Source: Actinokineospora pegani
GTDB lineage: Bacteria; Actinomycetota; Actinomycetes; Mycobacteriales; Pseudonocardiaceae
NCBI RefSeq assembly: GCF_009745975.1
Contig: NZ_WHOL01000039.1
Location: 1 to 64,000 of the forward strand
Length of the DNA: 64,000 bases
Reading direction: 5' to 3'
Shown here in pieces: positions 57,657-64,000 of the stretch; within the stretch, counting starts at the first letter, position 1, and the number at the start of each line of letters is the position of its first letter. Under the pieces are notes generated by a model, which saw only the letters and a program-made list of their open reading frames with translations, did not search any database and was not told the origin of the DNA. The position numbers were made by a program, and so were the translations under genes.

Positions 57657-59306
57657 GTGCGCTGGATCGCGAGGACGGGACCGGTGGAGCTGGGGCTGCT
57701 CGACGGGCCGGGCACGGCCGGGCGGTTCGCCGCGGGCGGGTTGACCGCTGTCGGCGAGGTGACCCTGCACAACGCCGACGCGCTGCGCCGCACCGTGGAC
57801 GCGCCCCCCGGCTGCGACGACGGGACGCTGCTGCTGGCCGCCTACGCCCGGCGCGGGCTCGACGGGGTCGCGGCGGCGGAGGGCATGTTCGCGCTGGCCG
57901 TGGTCGACGGCGACGAGGTGGTGCTGGTCCGGGACCACGTCGGCGCCCGCACGGTGTTCCACGCCCGCGCGGGCGGCCGCTGGGCCGCTTCGACCTCGCT
58001 GCGGGCCCTGCGCGACTGGCCCGCGCTCGGCGCCGGGCTGGACCTGGCCGCCGTGCGGTCGTTCCTCACCTTCGCCTACCTGCCGGGGGAGCAGACCCTC
58101 GTGCGCGGGGTGCGGGAGCTGCTCCCCGGCCGCTGCCTGCGGCTGCGTCCCGACGGCTCGTCCCGCGAGGACGTCTACTGGGAGCCGCGGGAAGTCCTCG
58201 ACCCCAAACCCGCGGGCGAGCACGCGGGCGAGCTGCGGGCGCTGCTGGAGGCGGCCACCGCCCGCAGGCTGCCCGTCGCCGAGCCGGTCGCCGTGCTGCT
58301 CTCCGGCGGCGTCGACTCCAGCCTGGTCACCGCGCTGGCGGCGAAGCTGCACGACCAGCCGGTGCGCACCTACTCGATCAGCTTCGGCGACGAGCTGCCC
58401 AACGAGCTGGGCTACTCCGGCCTGGTCGCCGCGCACTGCCACACCGAGCACGCCGTGCTGTCGGTGCCCGGCGCGGCCGTCGCCGCCCGGCTGCCCGGCA
58501 CGATGGCCCTGCTCGACTCCCCGGTCGGCGACCCGCTGACCGTGCCGAACCTGCTGCTGGCCGAGCGCGTCGCCGCCGACGGGCTGACCACCGTGCTCAA
58601 CGGCGAGGGCGGCGACCCGGTCTTCGGCGGCCCGAAGAACCTCCCGATGATCATTTCCGAGCTGCACCGCGCCGACCCCCGCCCCGACGCCAGGGCCAGG
58701 GCCTACCTCGACTCCTACCGCAAGTGCCTGGCCGACCTGCCCGCGCTGCTGACCCCCGAGGTCCACCACGCCCTGCGCGACGCCCCGCCGCTGACCGACC
58801 ACGTCGCCCCCTACCTGCGGCAGGGGCGGATGACCGGGCTGCTCAACCAGCTCCTGCACACCAACCTGCGCACCAAGGGCGCCCACCACATCCTGACCAA
58901 GGTCGAACGGCTCACCGCCGCCACCGGTGTCGAAGGCCGAGCGCCGCTGTTCGACCGCGCCGTCATCGACCACGCGTTCCGCGTCCCGGGCCCCCTCAAG
59001 CTCAAGGGCGCCACCGAGAAGTGGATCCTCAAGGAGTCCGTGCGCGACCTGCTGCCCGCGACCATCGTCGACCGGCCCAAGAGCGGCATGCGGGTGCCGG
59101 TGCAGAACTGGCTGGACGGTCCGCTGTCGGCGATGGTCGCCGACCTGCTGCTCAGCCCGCGCGCGGCGACCCGTCCGCTGTTCCAGCCCGCCACCGTGTC
59201 GGCCTGGCTGCGCCGCGAGGGGGCGCTGCTGCCGCGCCAGGGCGGCAAGCTGTGGCTCCTGCTGTCGCTGGCCCTGTGGCTCGACGCCTACGACCTCAGC
59301 CCCTGA
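57657..59306 (+). CDS. Asparagine-synthetase-like protein lacking the glutaminase cysteine
   Basis: 549 aa from GTG 57657 (GGGGGAG box), 12 nt after the acidic-tailed gene. The N-terminal Ntn-like domain (1-180) retains TLHNADALRRTV, GMFALAVVDGDEVVLVRDHVGARTVF and LTFAYLPGEQTLVRGVREL, but there is no Cys at position 2 (it starts VRWIARTGPVE), so it cannot hydrolyse glutamine in the usual way. The synthetase domain has the PP-loop VLLSGGVDSSLV (near residue 216) and KSGMRVPVQNWL. Such proteins include beta-lactam synthetases, lasso-peptide cyclases and ammonia-dependent synthetases. It may form an amide bond in a product of this locus. Confidence 0.85.
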   Translation: MRWIARTGPVELGLLDGPGTAGRFAAGGLTAVGEVTLHNADALRRTVDAPPGCDDGTLLLAAYARRGLDGVAAAEGMFALAVVDGDEVVLVRDHVGARTVFHARAGGRWAASTSLRALRDWPALGAGLDLAAVRSFLTFAYLPGEQTLVRGVRELLPGRCLRLRPDGSSREDVYWEPREVLDPKPAGEHAGELRALLEAATARRLPVAEPVAVLLSGGVDSSLVTALAAKLHDQPVRTYSISFGDELPNELGYSGLVAAHCHTEHAVLSVPGAAVAARLPGTMALLDSPVGDPLTVPNLLLAERVAADGLTTVLNGEGGDPVFGGPKNLPMIISELHRADPRPDARARAYLDSYRKCLADLPALLTPEVHHALRDAPPLTDHVAPYLRQGRMTGLLNQLLHTNLRTKGAHHILTKVERLTAATGVEGRAPLFDRAVIDHAFRVPGPLKLKGATEKWILKESVRDLLPATIVDRPKSGMRVPVQNWLDGPLSAMVADLLLSPRAATRPLFQPATVSAWLRREGALLPRQGGKLWLLLSLALWLDAYDLSP

Positions 59307-59307
59307 C

Positions 59308-59313
59308 TAAGGT
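59308..59313 (+). promoter_or_regulatory. -10 box of cutA (leaderless)
   Basis: TAAGGT ends 7 nt before GTG 59321. Confidence 0.4.
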
Positions 59314-59320
59314 CCACCGC

Positions 59321-59638
59321 GTGGCTGCGGACTACTACCAGGTCGTCACGACGACGGACTCCCAGGACGAGGCTGACCGGCTGGCGGCCGCGATCGTTGA
59401 GCAGCGCTTGGGCGCCTGCGTGCACGTCTTCCCCATCACCAGCGTCTACCGCTGGGAGGGCGGGGTCGCCCGGGACCAGGAGTGGCGCCTGGCGATCAAG
59501 ACACCGGCGGGCAGGCTGGCGGACCTCAAGGGGTACATCGAGGCGGACCACAGCTACGACGTGCCGATGGTCATCGCGACCGAGATCGTCGACGGGTCGG
59601 AGGGCTACCTGTCCTGGGTGGCGGACGAAACCCGCTAG
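59321..59638 (+). CDS. cutA: CutA-like divalent-cation tolerance protein
   Basis: 105 aa ferredoxin-like trimeric protein: VVTTTDSQDEADRLAAAIVEQRLGACVHVFPITSVYRWEG and SYDVPMVIATEIVDGSEGYLSWV are the family hallmarks (single conserved Cys in GACV). Role in copper tolerance is known from E. coli but the mechanism is unclear. It overlaps the convergent membrane-protein gene by 4 nt. Confidence 0.93.
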   Translation: MAADYYQVVTTTDSQDEADRLAAAIVEQRLGACVHVFPITSVYRWEGGVARDQEWRLAIKTPAGRLADLKGYIEADHSYDVPMVIATEIVDGSEGYLSWVADETR

Positions 59639-60435
59639 GCCAGGCGGCGGGGGCCGATCAGGGCGGCGACGCCGATGAGGAGGTAGCCGACGCTGGGGCC
59701 GAAGGCGCCGGGGCTCAGGCCGGCCAGGTCGGTGAGATCGAGGCCGCCCGCCAGGTCGAGGACGGCGGTGAGGTGGAAGCCGGACAGCGCCAGCAGGACC
59801 ACGCCCGCGATACGCCGGAACACGCTGATGGCGGTCTTCAACGCGAACGCGACGCCCACCGCCAGCGCCACCGCGACCGCGCCGACCGCCAGTTCGCCGG
59901 GGCTGAACCGCTCCTCGACGCCGAACAGGCCGGTGAGCGGGCCGAGGCCGAAGCGCAGCGCGACGAAGCCCAGGCCCAGGATCGCCAGGCCGCCCCAGAC
60001 GACCTTCATCGCCACCGACTCCAGGACGGCGGTGAAGGCCAGCAGCACGCCCAGGACCACCAGGGGGTAGCTGAACAGCAGCACGTACCAGCCCGCGAAG
60101 TCCTTCGGGCCGCCCTCGGAGACCAGCTCCCACAGCTCCAGCAGCGACGCCGAGTCCGCGCCGCGCACCGTCACCCACGGCAGCAGCGTCAGGCTGACGA
60201 CCTGCACGAGCGTGCCGACGACCGCCAGCAGCACGCCCAGGCCGGGAAGCCGGAAGCCGCCCCCGGACTCCGACCGCGGCTGGCGCGGGGGCCGCTGCGG
60301 CGCCTGCGGGCGTTGAGCGGGCGGGCGCTGGGCTTGTTGCTGCCCGTGCGCGTACGGCGCCGGCCCGTACGGGTCCTGGCGCTGGTACGGGTCCTGGCGC
60401 GGCGGCTGCCGGTGCGGGTGGTACGGGTCAGACAT
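59635..60435 (-). CDS. Membrane protein with proline-rich N-terminus
   Basis: 266 aa; ATG 60435. The first 55 residues are a Pro/Gln/Tyr-rich cytosolic tail (MSDPYHPHRQPPRQDPYQ...), the rest has about six predicted helices. A -10-like TAGGTT sits 6 nt upstream on the minus strand, so it may be leaderless. The layout (Pro-rich tail plus DUF-type membrane core) is frequent in actinobacteria and of unknown function. Confidence 0.75.
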   Translation of the reverse strand: MSDPYHPHRQPPRQDPYQRQDPYGPAPYAHGQQQAQRPPAQRPQAPQRPPRQPRSESGGGFRLPGLGVLLAVVGTLVQVVSLTLLPWVTVRGADSASLLELWELVSEGGPKDFAGWYVLLFSYPLVVLGVLLAFTAVLESVAMKVVWGGLAILGLGFVALRFGLGPLTGLFGVEERFSPGELAVGAVAVALAVGVAFALKTAISVFRRIAGVVLLALSGFHLTAVLDLAGGLDLTDLAGLSPGAFGPSVGYLLIGVAALIGPRRLA

Positions 60436-60571
60436 CCCTGCAACCTAGCGACTCGGCCGCCCGGGGGACAGGCGCGCGCCGGGACCGCTGTCCCTGGGAA
60501 TGGGATTGGTCGACAGATGATCTCCTCGGTGCGAGAATTCCCCACCGGTTGTCGTTCGGGGAGGGTGGCTG

Positions 60572-61804
60572 GTGGCGGTCGAGACGAGCAGGCGGGCGTT
60601 CTTGGCGGTGGCGGGCTTGCTCGGCCTCGCCGCGTGCGGGTCCGACACCGGGCGCGGCGGGTCGGCGAAGGGCACGATCCAGCAGTGGTACCACGCCTAC
60701 GGCGAGGACGGGGTGCAGGACGCGGTCCGCCGCTACGCCGCGCAGTACCCCGGCGCCGAGGTCGAGGTGCAGTGGAACCCCGGCGACTACGACTCCAAGA
60801 TCGTCACCGCGTTGCAGAACTCCGGCGTGCCGGACGTGTTCGAGGCGCAGGTCAAGGTCGACTGGGTGCGGCAGAACCGGGTCGTGCCGCTCGACGACCT
60901 GCTCGGCGACGCCCGCGGCGACTTCGTCCAGACCCTGCTGGAGTCCCAGACCGTCGACGGGAGGCTCTACGGCATCCCGCAGTCGATCGACACGCAGGTG
61001 CTGTTCTACCGGCCCAGCCTGCTGGCCAAGGCCGGTCTGACCCCGCCCGCCACGGTCGACGAGCTGCTCGAGGCGGCCGAGCGCCTCAACGCCGACGGGG
61101 TGCGCGGGCTGTTCGCGGGCAACGACGGCGGCGTGGCCGTGCTGACCGGCCCGCTGCTGTGGTCGGCCGGGCTGGACTTCCTCGACGCCGACGGCACGGG
61201 CCCCGGGTTCGACGACCCGCGCGCGGCCACCGTCTTCGGCAAGCTGCGCGACCTGCACACCGGCGGCGGCCTGCTGCTCGGCTCGCCCACCGACTGGTCC
61301 GACCCCGGCGCGTTCGTCGAGGGCCGGGTCGCGATGCAGTGGACCGGGCTGTGGAACCTGCCCAAGATCACCGAGGCGCACGGCGACGACGTCGGCGTGG
61401 TCGCCTTCCCCGCGCTCGACGGCTCCGGCACGGCCTCCGTCCCCGTGGGCGCCTACAGCGCCATGGTCAACGCCCGCAGCGCCGATGTCGAGGCCGCCAA
61501 GGCGTTCGTGAAGTGGCTGTGGGTCGACAAGACCGACCACCAGGCCGAGTTCGCCACCAAGTTCGGCACGCACCTGCCCGCCCGCGCCAGCCTCGCGGGC
61601 GCCACCGAGGGCACGGTCAAGCAGGTCGCCCGGTTCGTCGTCGACAGCGGCCGCATCGCCAGCCCCGCCCGCTGGCCCGACCGGGCGAACACGGCCCTGT
61701 CCGACGCGGTCTCCCGCATCGCGCGCGAGGGCGCCGAGCCCGCGGGGGAGCTCAGGGCGGCGGTGGGGACCGCGCGGAGCGAGATCGCCCGGCTCGGGAA
61801 GTGA
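60572..61804 (+). CDS. Sugar ABC transporter substrate-binding lipoprotein
   Basis: 410 aa; GTG 60572 with GGGGAGGG upstream. Signal RRAFLAVAGLLGLAAC with lipobox LAAC. Family 1 extracellular solute-binding protein of carbohydrate type: GTIQQWYHAYGEDGVQD, ALQNSGVPDVFEAQVKVDWV, GIPQSIDTQVLFYRPSLL, GRVAMQWTGLWNLPKI. Feeds the two permeases downstream; no ATPase gene is nearby, so it likely shares an MsiK-type ATPase encoded elsewhere, as is common in actinomycetes. Confidence 0.9.
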   Translation: MAVETSRRAFLAVAGLLGLAACGSDTGRGGSAKGTIQQWYHAYGEDGVQDAVRRYAAQYPGAEVEVQWNPGDYDSKIVTALQNSGVPDVFEAQVKVDWVRQNRVVPLDDLLGDARGDFVQTLLESQTVDGRLYGIPQSIDTQVLFYRPSLLAKAGLTPPATVDELLEAAERLNADGVRGLFAGNDGGVAVLTGPLLWSAGLDFLDADGTGPGFDDPRAATVFGKLRDLHTGGGLLLGSPTDWSDPGAFVEGRVAMQWTGLWNLPKITEAHGDDVGVVAFPALDGSGTASVPVGAYSAMVNARSADVEAAKAFVKWLWVDKTDHQAEFATKFGTHLPARASLAGATEGTVKQVARFVVDSGRIASPARWPDRANTALSDAVSRIAREGAEPAGELRAAVGTARSEIARLGK

Positions 61805-62691
61805 CCCGGCGCTCGGCGCTGGCGTTCTGGCTGTTCGTCGGCCCGTTCGCCGTCGGGCTGCTGCTGTTCACCGTCGTCCCCATCGGGTGGAGCGCGTACC
61901 TGAGCTTCTTCGACGCGCGGAACACGGTGACGCCGTCGGAGTTCGTGGGCCTGGCCAACTACATCGACACGCTCACCGACCGCGCGTTCCTCGACAGCTT
62001 GGGCACCTTCACCGTGTTCGCGGCCCTGGTCGTGCCCACGACGGTGCTGTTGTCGTTGGGACTGGCGCTGTTGGTCGACAAGGTGCGCGTGGCGCGCGCG
62101 TTCGTGCGGTCGGTGTTCTTCCTGCCGTTCGCCTGCTCGTACGTCGTGGCCTCGCTCGTGTGGAAGATGTCGCTGTTCTCCGGCTTGGACTCCGGGGTGG
62201 CCAACACCGTCCTGGGCTGGTTCGGCGGCGACCCGCAGGCGTGGATCGGCACGGTCGACCCGCCGCTGTACTGGGTCGTGCTGACGACCGCCCGGCTGTG
62301 GCTGCAACTGGGCTTCTTCATGATCCTGTTCCTGGCGGCGCTGCAACGCATCCCGCGCCACCTCTACGAGGCGGCGGCGGTGGACGGCGCGACGCCGGGG
62401 TGGCAGACGTTCCGGCACGTGACGCTGCCCGGGCTGCGCGGGGCGTTGGTCGCGGTGGTCGCGCTCAACCTCATCAACGCCTACCAGGCGTTCGACGAGT
62501 TCTACAACATCCTGGGCGACGCGCGCGGCTACCCGCCCTTCGCCCGTCCGCCGCTGGTGTACCTCTACTACACCTCGCTCGGCTCGGGCGGCCAAGACCT
62601 CGGGCGGGGCAGCGCCGGGGCGGTCGTGCTGGCCCTCGTCATCGCGTTGGCGACCTTGTTGTCCGGTCGGCTCTTCCGGAGGCGGGCATGA
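61801..62691 (+). CDS. Sugar ABC transporter permease (MalF/UgpA-like)
   Basis: 296 aa; GTG 61801 overlaps the binding-protein stop (GTGA). Six predicted helices, EAA loop YEAAAVDGATPGWQTFRHVTLPGLR near residue 200. Pairs with the next gene. Confidence 0.92.
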   Translation: MTRRSALAFWLFVGPFAVGLLLFTVVPIGWSAYLSFFDARNTVTPSEFVGLANYIDTLTDRAFLDSLGTFTVFAALVVPTTVLLSLGLALLVDKVRVARAFVRSVFFLPFACSYVVASLVWKMSLFSGLDSGVANTVLGWFGGDPQAWIGTVDPPLYWVVLTTARLWLQLGFFMILFLAALQRIPRHLYEAAAVDGATPGWQTFRHVTLPGLRGALVAVVALNLINAYQAFDEFYNILGDARGYPPFARPPLVYLYYTSLGSGGQDLGRGSAGAVVLALVIALATLLSGRLFRRRA

Positions 62692-63455
62692 GTCGCGTGC
62701 TGCGGTCGGTCGTCCTGGTGATGGCCCTTGTGCTGTTCGCGCTGCCGTTCGTGATGCTGCTGCGCACAGCGCTGTCGGGCGGGTGGTCGGTGTTCGCCGA
62801 CCTCTTCACCGACAGCGATGTGCCGTTCGCCCGAAGCCTGGTGAACTCGTCGCTGGTGGCGGTGGCGCAGACAGTCGGTCAGGTCGTGCTGTGCTCGCTG
62901 GCGGGCTACGGCCTCGCCCGCGTCCCGTACCGGCACGCGGGCAAGGTGCTCGGCGTGGTGGTCGCCACGCTCATGGTGCCCACTGCGGTGACGTTCGTGC
63001 CCAGCTTCGTCGTCGTGTCGAGCCTGGGCTGGCTGTCGGACTTCCGGGGGCTGATCATCCCGGGGCTGTTCAGCGCGCTCAACGTCTTCCTGTTCCGCCA
63101 GTACTTCCTGGACTTCCCCGGCGAACTGGAGGAAGCGGGCCGCCTCGACGGTCTGAGCCGGTGGGGCGTGTTCTGGCGGATCGTCGCGCCGAACTCCGCC
63201 CCGTTCCTCGCCGCCATCGCGGTCATCTCGTTCATCGGGAGCTGGAACCAGTTGCTGTGGCCGCTGATCATCGCCCAGGATTCGTCGACCTGGACCGTCC
63301 AGGTCGCGCTGTCGAGCCTGCTCACCGACCAGAATCCGAAGGTGGCGCTGCTGTTCGCGGGCGCGGCGGTGTCGATCGTCCCGATCGTGCTCGTCTTCGT
63401 CGTCCTGCAACGCCACCTGGTGCGCGGCGTCACCGAGACCGGCCTGACCGGCTGA
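62688..63455 (+). CDS. Sugar ABC transporter permease (MalG/UgpE-like)
   Basis: 255 aa; ATG 62688 overlaps the previous stop (ATGA). Six predicted helices, EAA loop EEAGRLDGLSRWGVFWRIVAPN near residue 150. Completes the membrane channel of the importer. The operon ends here; an MFS gene with its own operator follows after 71 bp. Confidence 0.92.
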   Translation: MSRVLRSVVLVMALVLFALPFVMLLRTALSGGWSVFADLFTDSDVPFARSLVNSSLVAVAQTVGQVVLCSLAGYGLARVPYRHAGKVLGVVVATLMVPTAVTFVPSFVVVSSLGWLSDFRGLIIPGLFSALNVFLFRQYFLDFPGELEEAGRLDGLSRWGVFWRIVAPNSAPFLAAIAVISFIGSWNQLLWPLIIAQDSSTWTVQVALSSLLTDQNPKVALLFAGAAVSIVPIVLVFVVLQRHLVRGVTETGLTG

Positions 63456-63494
63456 TCGCCCGTGCTTGTGGGATCGGTCTCCTCCACGAGCAAA

Positions 63495-63520
63495 ACTGTA
63501 CCGGCTGGACGGTATAGTTC
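63495..63520. promoter_or_regulatory. TetR-type operator and -10 box upstream of the MFS gene
   Basis: AACTGTACCG (63495-63504), 6-bp spacer, CGGTATAGTT (63511-63520); 9 of 10 bp matched. The right arm contains the -10 TATAGT (63514-63519), 7 nt before GTG 63527, so a bound repressor would block the promoter. It resembles the operator at 32530-32557 (ACTGTAC...GTATAGT). Confidence 0.7.
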
Positions 63521-63526
63521 CCGGTG

Positions 63527-64000
63527 TGACGACGAGCGACGAGTTCCGGCGGGCCCACAGGCGGCGGTGGGCGGCCCTGGCCGTCCTGGTGGGCGCTGTG
63601 CTGCTGCTGGCGGTGGACAGCACCGTGCTGTACCTGGCCGTGCCCTCGATGACGCGGGACCTGGCCCCGACCGCCACCCAGATCCTGTGGATCGGCGACG
63701 TCTACTCCCTGGCCCTGGCCGGGCTGCTGGTCACCACCGGCACCCTGGCCGACCGCCTCGGCCGCAAGCGGGTGCTGCTGGCCGGGACGGTCGCCTTCGG
63801 GGCGGCGTCGGCGCTGGCCGCGTTCTCCACCAGCGCCGAGATGCTGATCCTGGCGCGGCTGCTGCTGGGGGTCGCCGGGGCGACGGTGATGCCGTCGACG
63901 TTGTCGATCATCCGGAACCTGTTCACCGACGCCCGGGAGCGGACGCGGGCGATCGCGGTGTGGTCGGCGGCCTCCGGTGGCGGGCTCGCGCTGGGGCCGC
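63527..64000 (+). CDS. MFS exporter, EmrB/QacA-like (truncated at the window end)
   Basis: The first 158 codons are in the window, open to the end. GTG 63527 fits the leaderless -10 TATAGT. Helix 1 AVLVGAVLLLAVDSTVLYLAVPSM has the D1 motif of DHA2 exporters, followed by GTLADRLGRKRVLL (motif A) and RLLLGVAGATVMPSTLSIIRN (motif B region). The early part of motif C (ASGGGLALGP) is just reached. Predicted drug/proton antiporter controlled by a repressor binding 63495-63520. Confidence 0.85.

Overview
The window comes from a very GC-rich actinomycete. Gene content (SARP/AfsR-type regulator, GAF-ANTAR protein, LLM/F420-type oxidoreductase, CmtR-type metal sensor, many GTG starts, 4-base ATGA/GTGA gene overlaps, many leaderless -10 boxes 6-7 nt before the start codon) fits Actinobacteria, most likely Pseudonocardiales. 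That placement is an inference from content, since there is no rRNA here. No tRNA, rRNA, CRISPR array or transposase was recognised.

Layout. 36-1950: a small secreted protein and a frameshifted DUF4241 gene. 2150-6772: a complete branched-chain-amino-acid-type ABC importer (livG-livF-livH-livM-livK, minus strand) with a perfect 9-bp palindrome before it. 6876-10726: an MpaB-like oxygenase with tandem operators, a CmtR sensor with a CDF transporter, a TetR regulator and a multiply frameshifted FAD-oxidoreductase pseudogene. 10823-21927: a surface glycan or glycolipid locus. Its minus arm holds a lipoprotein SGNH hydrolase, a GT4 and an acyltransferase read as one open frame. Its plus arm is a tightly coupled six-gene operon (GT2, GT4, GT-C-like membrane protein, DUF1616-like membrane protein, Wzx-like flippase, GT4). 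Between the arms is an AT-rich, palindrome-rich promoter region. 22333-28100: AfsR/SARP regulator, tandem-GDPD secreted phosphodiesterase, DUF4184 membrane protein. 28381-38541: fused pabAB, an alpha/beta hydrolase lacking the usual nucleophile, divergent MFS/TetR and azoreductase/MarR pairs sharing operators, an Excalibur protein, a DMT transporter, a DUF1540 protein with an iron-box-like site, an MFS exporter and a small membrane protein.

38552-49451: a catabolic/uptake locus. A minus-strand operon (SDR, LLM oxidoreductase, ADP-forming acyl-CoA synthetase) diverges from a plus-strand ABC importer (binding protein, ATPase, fused double permease), an amidohydrolase and an MFS protein. The ATPase and permease genes are separated by three in-phase copies of a 119-bp repeat. 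49485-54902: YjbR-like and Hsp15-like genes, a secreted beta-rich protein, an ArsR/SRPBCC pair with a perfect operator, an SGNH hydrolase and a GAF-ANTAR protein. 54994-59306: an uncharacterised operon of three paralogous zinc-ribbon/'QLYYE'/Toprim-like proteins and an acidic-tailed protein, followed by an asparagine-synthetase homologue lacking its glutaminase cysteine. 59321-64000: CutA, a membrane protein, a sugar-type ABC importer and the start of an EmrB-like MFS exporter.

The strongest candidates for new biology are the 54994-57644 operon, the in-phase 119-bp repeats at 44962-45502, and the small inverted-repeat element at 36474-36570 with a related copy inside pabAB.
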